From contig NC_133110.1 of assembly GCF_022965805.1 (NCBI RefSeq), positions 28,330,668 through 28,394,667 on the forward strand: a stretch of 64,000 nt of DNA, read 5' to 3'. The DNA is from Primulina eburnea. Its lineage: Eukaryota > Streptophyta > Magnoliopsida > Lamiales > Gesneriaceae. The notes beneath the pieces are model-generated. The model saw only the letters and a program-made list of their open reading frames with translations, ran no database searches and was not told the origin of the DNA. The position numbers were made by a program, and so were the translations under genes. This document shows positions 47,117 through 59,838 of the stretch, in pieces (position 1 is the first letter of the stretch; every line of letters starts with the position of its first letter).

Positions 47117-48368
47117 AAACCCGACCCGAACGAACCACCAAATAACACCTAAATACATCTCGTAACATATATGAATGCAGTAGCACAAGCCCGGCGATGT
47201 CCAACAAAGCCTGCAACAAATAACTTCAAGAACACATTTTACATAAAAGTCGCAGCTTGAGCAGTCCCACGAAAAACGTCATAACTCACTCAATTTTCAT
47301 CCAAAAATCTCGAATTTTATATCAAATCGAAGGCATCGAAAAGTTCTACAATTTTCTTGTTGAAAGTTTTCTCAAAATCCCGACAGAAAAATCACAGTTT
47401 TCAACAGAACATTAAGTTACGAGATTTCAGATCTAAAAATATATCAAACGCATTCAAACCATTTTCCGCTCAAACGACGAACGTCACACATGAGTTTTCA
47501 CGCATAAAAATAACCCAACGCATACTATGACAAGATCGATGCAGAAAGAACAGAATATACGTGCCTTTTGATATTTAAAAATACCGTAACGACGACACCG
47601 AAGCGGAGATGGAGCGAGGCTTGATCCGGGACGAACGTGCCACCGTTTTCTTTGAATAAAATGCAACAAAACCTTGCTGGAATTTAAAGGGAGGGCGGCT
47701 GCTCTATGAAGGAAGAACCCTAGTTTTCTTTTAAAAAAATGAAGTGAAGAGAGAAATAGAATTGTGTGTGTGTATGCTTGTACGTGTGTATGAGTGTGTG
47801 TTAAAATGGGTGTGTGCGTGAGTTAGGAAATAGATTAGGGGAATGATTTGCTAATTAGTAATTAACAATGCTAATCAAGGTGCTAATTAAAATAAATTAA
47901 AAATACTAATTAAAGGGTAACTCACACTAACTTAATCAAACTCCACAATTAAAAATAGTTACACACCAATTTTAAAAGTTTCAAACTCTTAAATCACTCA
48001 ATACATAAATAAGGTTTGAAAATACTAAAACTCTATAATTTATTTAAAATGCCCCATCCTAAATCTTAAAATAAAATACCACATTCTAAATTTTCAAAAT
48101 CGTCACCGGTCTTTTCCTAGATCCCGCCTCGAATAATCGCCTGAAACATGAAATTCGAAAAACATTTTAACGTGCATCACATAAAAATCGATAATTGAAA
48201 CCAATGCATTTAAATCAATCATGCATGGCTAAAGCTCAATTTAACTTAAATGAATGCTTTAAAAATTAAATAAATGCATGAATTAAAATCAGTTAATAAA
48301 AAACATAAGGAATTTAATAACTTGCATGCACGTGGTTCATGTGAATCTCATATTTTCGTGACGTCACA

Positions 48369-50960
48369 ATCTATCCCCCTTAATTTGAATTTCGTCCCCG
48401 AAATTCGCTTATCCTCGATAATCCAAAAGTTAGATTCTTAATTCTAGCATCCCAACGATCCACGCTACCGCTGCGCTACTCTGAATAAAATTAAATCTTA
48501 TGTTGTCCTTACGTCTCTTCAATCCTAATTAAATTGCCTACCAAAAACTTTGTTTGCTAATCACAACTTAAAACGACTTATGGTAACTTAGTTTACTTTA
48601 CTACGACCTTGAATTCGGACTTTTCTCGTCGTTCTCAATATTAGAAATGAAGGTTCAAACTTATCGTATCTTACCTTCTCTATACTATACCTGTAATGTC
48701 AATGACCTATTACATTAGCATTTATGCAGTCCAACCTAAAAGGTCTTAGCACCAATGGTTACTGATCAACTTCCATCCTCAGCAATACACTTAAAAGTTA
48801 AACATTATCTTAACCTCATAATAATATTGGCCTACACTCCATGAATCGGATCTTTCCTTACGACACCAAACTTACGTAACTTAGCTATTTACAAGATCTT
48901 CCCAAATATAAAATTTTTGCCAACCTTTAATTTCGAGTAACCAAAATCCATAAAACTCAACATACACAATGTTGATCTTCTACTTAAATAATAAAATCTT
49001 TCTAGCATCAATCACAAGTTTAAACTATTTTCTTCACGATTACAATATAGTTAAAGCCTAAGACACTTGAACCTTCCTCATTGGAACGAATGTCCCACTT
49101 AGACATATCCCCAATACTCAATTAATTCTAGCGTGTAAAACTTAATAAGTTATCCCATAGTAGCTTTAGACTAACTTTAATAAATCAACTTTACTTATAA
49201 ATCATGGAGTTCTAGAATCCTCATGTCAAGATTTTAGATTTCTTATCCGATAAAAAAACCTTAATATTCGTCCATCGGTAACCCATGTTGAACACATATA
49301 ATTCCCATTTGTTTTTATTTCACCCAAAGTTTTCGTATGAACACATACCCGATAAATTTGAAATTCAACCTTACGCAACCCAAATAGTTTTGGATAACAT
49401 AATTCCCACACACATATTCACTTATTCTCAAGTTTCTTAATAACCTACAAAAATTTCCCAAGACAAGATGTCTACCTCAATTCTTACATACATCTATCGA
49501 GTAACCTAACATCAATCATACCCAACTTTCTAGAAAAATCAAATTCCAACAAAAGTACCTCAACTTACGTGCCCAACAATTCGTTATCTCGATGTCTACT
49601 CTTATAATTTAACTAACTGATCACTTTACCTTAAATTATCATCACGTTAAATTATTAATTTTCCACAACGTTATTTCTCTAAAGCTTAAATTTTCAAGCT
49701 CGAGATTGATTCATCCTACAATATCCTTGATTAACATTCTTTATAACATTATAACGCAGATTATTTCAAGGCTCGGACTATCTTTCCAAGCCTAAGTCAG
49801 CGAGAGCTCCTATCCTTTAAACCATTCAATGCTCACTTATCACTAAACTAGTCCCAAATTTCTTAAAAATTGCAAAATAAATTCCTAATTTCCTCGATAA
49901 TTACTCAACCTTGTCCATAATTTTCGAAAATCCTATAATCACCCATAAGTTCTTGGCGTTCCTAATTCCATCTTATAGATTTCTCGTAACATAAAGTTCG
50001 ATAATTTTAACCTTATTAAACAAAAAATCAATTCTATAACCTCGAAAAGCTACTGATCTTACTCAAATGTTCCTCAAAAGTTCGAACTTAATTTCCAAAA
50101 AATTTCTGAATTTGCAATTTGACCCTTAAAGTTCTCGAACTTACATTTTTGGCCCTACAACTCTTCAAAATTTGCATTTCCGGTCGCCAATAAAATCTTC
50201 GATTTTAGTCTCATTAAACCTTAAAATCCCCGAAACTCGGAATTTAATCCCAAACAATAACTTCGAAACTAGTCCCTTAGGATTTTTATCTTTGCACTTA
50301 GGTCCTGAAACTATTGGTCATTACCACTAGGTCCTTAAAATTCTCAATCGTGCAATTAAATCCTTAAATCCCACTAGGGGAAGCATGCATCCTAAATAAA
50401 TTATACGTATTTATACTTCCAAAGATCGTAGCAGTCTTCGAATCATTAATCCTTACATGAAATCCTCAAAAGTTAACTAAATTACAACCCCGAACCATCT
50501 ATATTTTCTTAGAAATCTATATGCCACAAAAGCATTCATAATTGTCCAGTTTAACTTACGACCCACAAGTAGAACATCGGTATTACTAACCAAAAATCAA
50601 TATGCTCAAATCATTAATAATAATTCGTAACCAATAGTCGAATTATCAAGCATGTCTAATATCACAAAACCAGCATGCATGAAAGTCATATAATTTCACA
50701 TTCGTGTCGTAACATGCAATAAAACTTTAAAGACTCATTCTCAAATCATAACTACAGGCAAACTTGTGCTCTAAAACGTATGTCATGTAAACATACAGGT
50801 GATAGAAATAAAACATGCACATGCTGAAATCATGACTTGATGCTTACTGCTTAAAAGACTTTAAAACTTTAAAACTTACAGACTTGAGGTGTGACTTCGT
50901 GAGCTTCTTGCGACTGGCAGTAGGCATAACCCTATACAAGAACCTGGCTCTGATTCCAAC
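48369..50960 (-). other. Non-coding internal region of the non-autonomous element
   Basis: The polypurine tract AATTAAGGGGGATAGAT (minus strand, 48369-48385) adjoins the 3' LTR. The primer site at 50947-50958 matches tRNA-Met at 11 of 12 positions. Between them no frame exceeds about 65 codons. 48590-49500 and 50810-50960 align with 303-1215 and 2800-2997 of the gag-containing element. 50090-50390 is a degenerate tandem repeat. Confidence 0.85.
50090..50390. repeat. Degenerate 30-35-bp tandem repeat
   Basis: Successive lines of the form AGTCCCT..AAATTCTCGAA..TTGCA can be read about nine times, for example at 50092, 50135, 50270, 50302 and 50330. Copies are strongly diverged and some extend to 49850. 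Confidence 0.6.
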
Positions 50961-53900
50961 TGTAACGTACCATACTTTTCATACTCAAAATTTGCGGAAA
51001 AATTAAAAATTTTCTTAAACATAAAATAACATTCAAAGTTTGCCACAAAAATATCCCAACCAAGTCCCCCATAAGACATGGCGGTTCAAAGTACTACAAT
51101 AAAATTTGCTCACAAAAGTTTTGCTCAAAGTATTTCCCTCGAAACAAGAAATCAGAGTAAATTAATATTTGCGTAAAAACATAAACTTTGCGGTCCTCGG
51201 GTTAGCCTCCCGCTCAGTCCAAGCCTGCTCCTTGGTCGCCACCTCATGTCTCCTCATCAACATACTCACCTGCATCAATCAAGTCTAGTGAGTCTAAAGA
51301 CTCAACACGTATAAACTGGAAATAACGAGTAATACGTAATAAAACCACATGCAACTTGAAAATATGACATACATACTAGAAACTTGAACTTGTCATAAAC
51401 TTGAATATACGTACATACATACTTAGACGTGCCACTTGAAAGGGGATCGGTTACGGTGACCGGAAGCGCAACGGAAGTTAAAAAATTTGATTTTTACAAG
51501 AAAAATTTCGGCCACCATGAGGATAATGTGTAGCAAATACAATAAACACAAAATGACATTCATAGTGTGTTAAGAAATGTACCTATCAATCTCTTGAGAT
51601 TGATGATGGCTCCAACTTAGTTGATATACAACTAAGCTCTTGATGGCAAGACAATCTACAAGCTTCACCTTGTTCTTGAATCTTTCCTTCAAAATTAGGC
51701 CCACCACCAACTAGCTAGAACCACCCTAATTTTGCACTAGAAAAATTAGAGTATTTTTCATTGAGAAGTGTAGGCTTTCATCAACAATTGAAGAAAGAAA
51801 AATTGGAGAGGATGAATAGTATTTTCGGCCACTATTCATGCTAGGAGTGAAGGAGAGACATTTTTTTGGTTGTGGGAAAAGTTAAAGTAAAAAAGTTGCA
51901 TGCCAAGCACTGGTTATACAAAAAGTTGTCTCCCAACCTTTCACCTCCCTTGCATGTCTTTCTATTTGGGTTTGTAACAATTACAAAGCCCATGAACTTT
52001 TATTTAAATGTCCCAAACACATTTGAGACCATTTAACCATTGCTTGATTTTACTCAAGCCCACTAGTCTAATAATTATTTTTAATTGGGCTCTACAAGAC
52101 CCAATATTGTTTAATTAATTCAACACTTGAATTAATTTAATTATTTGGACTCTACTAGGCCCACTAGTGTTTAATTAGTTCAACACTTGAATTAATTTAA
52201 TTTAGTCCATAATAATGTTTATGAAAATCACAATTTTCAAATACATTATTTGTTTGGCCAACTTTTAATTTAGGAACACTTCCATAAATTAAAATTTACA
52301 TTTCTCTCATAGAAGTCATACTTCTATTTTTTCTTTACGCTTATAAACTCATTATAAGCCGTTCAACACATTGAACTAATTTCTCCTTTATAGAAGTCAT
52401 ACTTTTAATTTTCCTTACGCTTATAAACTCTTTTATAAGCCGTTCAAAACATTGAACTATTTTACTTCTCAACGGGATCTAGAAAGCTAGTACTTGTGTG
52501 GCCCTCAATGGTTCATTGATACAACTAGCCGTGGGTTCACATCTCCATATGATTCGGACTAAACATGTCTTTATATGAGCATACCCCAATTGCTCCATTC
52601 TTACTTATCAACCCCTTGATAACAAGAACGTCAGAACTCCAGTCTGATAGTACCCAACCAACCATGTTAAACACCTAGGAACATCGCTTACATGATTCCC
52701 TAGGTATCAAATGATAGTGCCTGCAAGAACCATTCAAATATGGTTAGCGTACAGTACGGTCCCTTCAACTCATATATCCCGACCGATTCGACAACCATTG
52801 GTATATCGAGAGTTGCCAATGAATCGATACTATGTTTTATGTCGTAGTTGCATCGATGATGTAATCTATGAAACCCCTTCCATAATTACAACCATACTCT
52901 GGCCAGAGATTTCAACCTACATACACATGATAACACATAGGATATCCATACCCGAAGGTAAGCGGTGAATCCCCGACTACAATGCATCGACTCCTATATG
53001 TTTCGACATGACACCCAACCTTGCCACCTGATGACCCCATAAGAGTCGGTAAACAAGTCAAAGTGAAATGCTAGCACATAGAGTCTCAATGTTGTCCCGG
53101 GTCATAAGGACTAATGGTGTACAACCATAAACTAGGACGTTTCCACTCGATAAGTGAGAACCACTTGGAAAGTCCTTTAATGGAGGGTTGTTCAGTGCAC
53201 TCTACCAGGAGCACCTATCTGCATGCTCGGACATCACAATGTCCCCTACCAATGAAACATGGTACTCACATCGCAGATACTAGTCTCTAACTCGAGCGGC
53301 CTATATCCTTCTTAGTGGCGGCTGAATCGACTAGGAACCGTTTAGAATATACAGTATTAGAAATATGAGTTTCATGATACTCATCATATGAGCATCTCAT
53401 ATTCTTTCTACTATTTGTATATTCAAGGGCTTTATCTATTCAACTAGCATGGGTATACAGATAAAGATGTGCCAAAATAATAATTTCAAATATTACTAAA
53501 ATAAAGACTGCTTATACATAGAGTTTCATTGTGAACACTCGGCCAACACTTGGCTCGACGGGCACCTACTCTAACACCATCAACATAAACTTTTCTTAAA
53601 CATGCTGCATACTTGAACATACTCGAACATACATACTTCATCATTTTGCATAGAGGATGTTTCAAAGCAAGTGACCCATACATAATAAACGTCTGATCTG
53701 ACACACCACAGTACTGGGTTGACAGGGACGTATCCACTGCCACATACATGAGATCCCCGTTCATAATTTAACGGGCTGGTTGGTCCCCGTTCATAATTTA
53801 ACGCTTTCCAACCACGATCTAACCCGTTCATAATTTAACGGGGCGGAGAGGTCCTCGGCCACGTTCACCGACTTCCAAACCCATTCATAATTTGGTCACA

Positions 53901-55885
53901 AGACATTTAGCATACCTCAAAAACTTGAAATATTTTCTTGCACGTCAACATACTTACTTGGTGTGGAGTGATTCGTTGGATCTCGTTTGGGGCCGCTACT
54001 GCACATACTAACATGAATTTAAAAACTTAACTTGCATGTCTTAGACGTAGGTACTCGAGCTCACCACCAAAGTGAATAAGTAGCTTATGACATTCTAGTT
54101 CGCTCCGGACTTGACCTCGTTAAATCATCGTACTAAACCATGACTTGAAAACCCAAAACAAATCCTGTATTTTACATAAATAAATTTTAACCATGGTTCT
54201 AAACCATGATATAGAACCCCGAAGCAATTCCTAAAAAAAAATTTTTTTTTTTTTTAAAAAAAAAATTTTTTTTTTACTTTTTTTTTTTAAAAAGGTGTAC
54301 ACGGACCCCATGTACGGGTCCGGGTAGACTTTGGAAATTCGTATTTTTGAAGGAAAAAGGACACGGACTCCGTGCCGGGGTCCGGGAAGGGGTCCGGGTA
54401 CCCTCTGTCTTTGCAAATTCACGAAAATTCGCTAACTTAACCTTTCACCCATTCGATCCAAGCTTAAGGACCATGAACCAACACCTCTAGACTCATCCTA
54501 GGATGTTATTACATTGATTCAAACCCATAAAAACGCCCCAAACGTCCCTAAGCATCAACAATTAATTCCAACACAACAATAACTCGTAATTAGGCATCGT
54601 TTCGCTTCCTACGACTTCTATTACATCTCAAGCCAAACCCGACCCGAACGAACCACCAAATAACACCTAAATACATCTCGTAACATATATAAATGCAGTA
54701 GCACAAGCCCGGCGATGTCCAACGAAGCCTGCAACAAATAACTTCAAGAACACATTTTACATAAAAGTCGCAGCTTGAGCAGTCCCACGAAAAACGTCAT
54801 AACTCACTCAATTTTCATCCAAAAATATCGAATTTTATATCAAATCGAAGGCATCAAAAAGTTCTACAATTTTCTAGTTGAAAGTTTTCTCAAAATCCCG
54901 ACATAAAAATCACAGTTTTCAACAGAACAGTAAGTTACGAGATTTCAGATCTAAAAATATTTCAAATGCATTCAAACCATTTTCCGCTCAAACGACGAAC
55001 GTCACACATGAGTTTTCACGCATAAAAATAACCCAACGCATACTAAGACAAGATCGATGCAGAAAGAACAGAATATACGTGCCTTTTGATATTTAAAAAT
55101 ACCGTAACGACGACACCGAAGCAGAGATGGAGCGAGGCTGGATCCGGGACGAACATGCCACCGTTTTCTTTGAATAAAATGCAACAAAACCTTGCTGGAA
55201 TTTAAAGGGAGGGCGGCTGCTCTATGAAGGAAGAACCCTAGTTTTCTTTTAAAAAAATGAAGTGAAGAGAGAAATAGAATTGTGTGTGTGTATGCTTGTA
55301 CGTGTGTATGAGTGTGTGTTAAAATGGGTGTGTGCGTGAGTTAGGAAATAGATTAGGGGAATGATTTGCTAATTAGTAATTAACAATGCTAATCAAGGTG
55401 CTAATTAAAATAAATTAAAAATACTAATTAAAGGGTAACCCACACTAACTTAATCAAACTCCACAATTAAAAATAGTTACACACCAATTTTAAAAGTTTC
55501 AAACTCTTAAATCACTCAATACATAAATAAGGTTTTAAAATACTAAAACTCTATAATTTATTTAAAATGCCCCATCCTAAATCTTAAAATAAAATACCAC
55601 ATTCTAAATTTTCAAAATCGTCACCGGTCTTTTCCTAGATCCCGCCTCGAATAATCGCATGAAACATGAAATTCGAAAAACATTTTAACGTGCATCACAT
55701 AAAAATCGATAATTGAAACCAATGTATTAAATAAATCATGCATGGCTAAAGCTCAATTTAACTTAAATGAATGCTTTAAAAATTAAATAAATGCATGAAT
55801 TAAAATCAGTTAATAAAATACATAAGGAATTTAATAACTTGCACGCACGTGGTTCATGTGGATCTCATATTTTCGGGACGTCACA
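50961..55885 (-). mobile_element. 5' LTR of the non-autonomous element, split by a copia solo LTR
   Basis: 50961-51436 and 53577-55885 form one LTR. It matches the other copy (36866-48368) almost base for base. A/T tracts at 54231-54292 and ACACGG dyads at 54298-54376 correspond to those at 38 kb. Confidence 0.88.
51437..53576 (-). mobile_element. Copia solo LTR
   Basis: On the minus strand it starts TGTTAGAGTAGGTGCCCG and ends CCCCTTTCA, 2140 bp, related to the LTRs at 30830, 34950 and 22285. Flanks CCACT and CCATC are an imperfect target duplication; the uninterrupted site is seen at 37336 (GTGCCATCAAC). It contains two copies of a TTATAA...GTTCAA/TTGAAC dyad pair near 52341-52376 and 52421-52457. 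No internal region remains. Confidence 0.82.
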
Positions 55886-58666
55886 TCATCAGTACCTACA
55901 ACAATCAATTCTAGTAATTTTAAAGACTCAGCAAGCATATATCGTGAATAACAAGTAAATATATCATAAAAATTCGTGTAACATAAAAATATCGTATCGT
56001 AATGCGTAAGGTGAAAATCGTGTCATGAGTAATTATAAATACGTGCATATCTGAAAATCATACGTAAAAGCTTTGCTCGATAGAGCTCTGTCATAATATA
56101 TCATATCGTAATTTTTAGTAGAGATAATGTTTCTACGAAAGTGGCCCGTAAAATAACATGAACGTCTGATCAGACTAAACCACAGTATACTGGGCGGTAG
56201 AGATCATCATAACCCTTGGACTGGATATTCGTACCCATATATAATCATAAATCGGTCGTAAGTCACCGGTGAAGCAATCACATAAGCGTAAGGTGGACAC
56301 AATTCATATTGCATATATCTTAAAAATAAACATTTTATATTTTATGCACGTAACATAATTATAACCCTGTTTTACCGAATGAGTTGGACCGTTCTCAGGC
56401 TCGCTGCGACCTAATTCTAACATGAGAACATGTAAATAATCTTAACTTGGCAAAAACTTAACATCCAAACCAAAAACGAGACAAACGCGACCAACAAACT
56501 AATATTCCAACCATGACTCCGTACCAACCCGAACCAACATCGAACCATCATTTAGTCATGATTAAAATACACCTATCATGATGAAATATCATTCATAAGA
56601 ACTGTAATAAACGAAAATAGTTAATGGAGGCCAAATTGTAAAACGCTCTTTCGAGAGTCACTTTGGCACATTGCACCGTAAATTCTCGTATGACCTCTAA
56701 ACTTAACCAAATCACAAACGGCCAAAACCATGACCTTCATAATTCATTGAGGTACGGTCCAGTCCAAGGTCATAGGCTAAAAGCCAACCAAGAACTCAAA
56801 CACAACCTCTAAACCGAAGCCAAGTTGCTGTCAAATGCGCGATGGCAGCAGCTGCGCTTGTCGTGTTCATTTACGAGACTAATGGTCATTGGGGCTTGAA
56901 CCACCGACCAGAGCCTCTTCCCAACATCCTAAGGTGTGGCTTGAACCATGTCTAAGGGCCCTAGTCCAAACACAATCCAAGCAAACACCTAAGACAACAC
57001 AATGCTCCCACCCGAGAACCATATTGCACGTGTGGGGTGTATTGCCTTACTTGCTGCCTTGGTCATTCCAATGGCCATGTGATCGACCATGGCTTGATCT
57101 AGACATCATAAGGTATTGAGTGAACCATGGCTAAGGGCTAGAGGCCAACCAAGATCCACCCAAACACTCTCAAAAAAATTGAACTCACTCACCCATACCA
57201 GAAAAATAAAAGATGAGGGACACTTGTGTTGTTTGTTTCGAATTTCGATGGGACCTTGAAACATGCCTTGAAGGGTCATCTTGGTCACGTCCTAGACATT
57301 CTAAGGAAGGGTTCTAACCATGGTTACAGGCCCTGGGCCAACCAAGATTCAAACCCTCACCTTAGACAACAAGCAATGCAAATCGAGACTCGAAATTTGC
57401 ACTATGGAGAGTTGCTGTCGAATGCGTGTTTCTGGGGTGAAGGGACTTAAACCAATGGACCAACACCTTCCTAACACACTATATATCGTGTCTAGATTCA
57501 GCCTTGAGCGCCTGGAACCGACCAACTCCCTGTAATCATCAAAAACTCACAAACCGTAAAGCACAAAGAAGGGCCGAAAAATCTGTGCAGTTTTTTTTTT
57601 TAAAAAGTGATGTCATTTTGTTTTTTTTTCTCCATGAATCATGAACGTATTTTGCTTTAAAATATTTATAGGGCTTGATTGAAGTGAAAATAAACATATA
57701 AACATGCCTGGAAATTTGTTTAAGAAGAAAACAAATGCTACGAAGAACACGGCGCGGCGGAGATAGAGTTTATTTTCTTTCTTGTTTTTCTTGTGCAACT
57801 CACGATTTTTGCTGTGGCTTAGCTTTTGAATTTCGAAGGTAAGGAGTGGGAGGAAGACTAGGAAAAATGAGGGGAAGGTTACCAATTAAATGGGGATTAT
57901 ATTATGGGATTTGAGGGAGATTTAGGGGAGGTGATGGCCGAGATTATCCAACAAAATGAAGGCAATGATATTGCTTAATTATTAATTATTGGTGATTAAA
58001 AAGTGAGGGAATTGATACACTAAGAAAAGATAAGGAAAGGAATAAAAATAGAGAGTTGCCAAAACATGTAGGGATTTGATTCTGAGGGGGCCGAAATTTG
58101 CTTGATAAGTGGTGGTAAAATATTGCTTAATTATTGAATTTTAACTCCTTAATGTTTTAAACACTTATTATGTATTTTAGTGAATTAATAATTTAATTTA
58201 GGATATTAATTTTTCTTGCATGCATGGCTAAGTTCTAAAATAAATTACTAACATGTTAAGTTGAAATTTCTTAATTAAATAGGCCTAGATTAATTTATCC
58301 CAATTGGTTACACAATTTAATTTAGGCTTTTAATTAATTATTGGACATAAAAGAACTTATTTACTACTTAACTCCAATTACTTAAATAAATCCTTAAACA
58401 TTCTTTTACATTAAAATAAATTATTATTTATCTTAAATAAATTTTAGGAATATTTTCTTTTTATTAAATTTCATCTCAATACTCAAACTCCAGTCCGGCC
58501 TCGCTTGTTTATCCATAAAGATAAAACTAAACTTCTGCGTAAAATAATCATAACTCAACAAATTTTAAAAAAAATGAATTTAAACCCTCATGCTCAAAAA
58601 TCATTTTACTTTAAATAATAGTAATTATGCACGGCTTATACGTAATTTGATTTATCAGGTTCTACA
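55886..58666 (-). mobile_element. Gypsy G2 3' LTR, right part
   Basis: It begins with the TCATC duplication and ends GGTTCTACA next to a polypurine tract. With 36581-36865 the LTR is about 3.06 kb. Parts resemble the neighbouring LTR family (TCTGATCAGACTAAACCACAG near 56167). It contains ~180-bp tandem repeats at 56730-57490. The small ORFs here have no recognised match. Confidence 0.8.
56730..57490. repeat. Tandem repeat, about 180-190-bp unit, in the G2 LTR
   Basis: The anchor of a CTAAGG-type word, then GAACCATGGCTAAGGGC and GGCCAACCAAG, recurs near 56750, 56930, 57110 and 57300, with a second anchor (GTTGCTGTCRAATGCG) at 56826 and 57411. The units are diverged, so the duplication is old. 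Confidence 0.65.
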
Positions 58667-58693
58667 ACTCTCCTCCCCTCCCCCCCGTTAAAA
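58667..58693 (-). other. Polypurine tract of gypsy G2
   Basis: The minus strand is a long G/A run directly before the LTR start at 58666, confirming minus orientation. Confidence 0.8.
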
Positions 58694-58739
58694 GAAATTT
58701 TGTCCTCGAAATTAAAACTCACCGAATAACTCGGGGTAA

Positions 58740-59838
58740 CGACTCTTCATCTCTGATTCCAATTCTCACGTAGCTTCCTCCTCCGAATGATTAAGCCATT
58801 TGACCTTCACTAGCTTCACCAGTTTGTTCCGAAGCTTATTCTCCTGTCTGTCTAAGATTTGCACTAGTCTTTTTTCATAAGACAGGTTCGGAGTGAGCTG
58901 CAACGGTTCAAAGTTCAAGACATGTGAACGATTCGCCATATACTTCCTCAGCATAGAAACGTGGAACACATTGTGTAATCCGACCAGATTCAGAGGAAGA
59001 GCAACACGATAAGCTAACGTCCCAACCCTGTCAAGGATCTCGAATGGTCCGATGAATCTCGGACTGTGCTTTCCTTTCTTCCCGAACCGCATGACACCTT
59101 TCATAGGTACTATCTTCACGAAAACATGGCCGCCAATGGCAAACTCTAGATCTCTCCTCCTCTGATCCGCATAACTCTTCTGTCGACTCTGAGCAGTCCT
59201 CAACCTATTACGGATCCTGACTACTACGTCGGTAGTCTGTTGAATAATCTTCGGACCCAATTCTGATCTCTCCACTACTTCATCCCAATGAATAGGAGAT
59301 CTACACTTACGACCGTACAGTGCTTCATATAGATCCATACCTATAGACGACTGAAAACTGTTGTTATAGGTGAACTCTACCAATGGCAACTTCGACTCCC
59401 AACTCCCTGAGAAATCTATGACACATACACGGAGAAGATCCTCCAAACTCTGGATAAATCTCTCTGAGTGACCATCCGTCTGAGGATGGAAGGCTGTGCT
59501 AAACAACAACTTCGTACCCACGGCTGAATGCAGACTCTTTCAAAAGGAGGAAGTGAATCTAGGATCTTGGTCAGACACTATAGAAAGGTGAATACCATGA
59601 AGTCTGACTATCTCTCGGATATACAGCTCTGCATACTGAATCATGGTGAAAGTCGTCTTAATGGGCAAGAAGTGCGCTGATTTGGTAAGACGGTGAACAA
59701 TCACCCAGATAGCATTTGATCCTCTAGCTGACTTCGGCTAACCTACCACGAATTCCATGGTAATATTCTCCACTTTCACTCGGGAATAGGAAGAGGCTTG
59801 AGCAAGCATGCTAGTCTCTGATGTTCCGCTTTCACTAG
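58740..59838 (-). pseudogene. G2 integrase core and C-terminus, broken
   Basis: 58766-59521 is open for 251 codons: FHPQTDGHSERFIQSLEDLLR with the catalytic Glu, [53 protein letters not shown] and KLVKVKWLNHSEEEAT. To the right, in other frames, are AIWVIVHRLTKSAHFLP and SIVSDQDPRFTS with the second Asp. Stops at the TW position of the C-terminus and near 59530, 59740 and 59830 inactivate it. Confidence 0.85.

Larger units (their letters stand above)
36866..55885 (-). mobile_element. Large non-autonomous LTR retrotransposon (LARD-like) with two nested insertions
   Basis: LTR copies at 36866-48368 (2827 bp without the nested gypsy) and 50961-55885 (2780 bp without the nested copia LTR) both run TGTAACGTACC...GTCACA and are nearly identical by eye. 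The internal region 48369-50960 is 2.59 kb with no coding frame. A polypurine tract and a tRNA-Met primer site show minus orientation. Target duplication TCATC flanks it. The element has intact signals but no proteins, so it would need enzymes from a related element. The copy at 1-5657, which shares LTRs and has gag and RT, is of the right family. Confidence 0.88.

Noticed and set aside
57613..57885. 90-aa minus-strand ORF with hydrophobic stretches
   Set aside because: Low-complexity, Lys/Phe-rich, within the G2 LTR, no recognisable domain.
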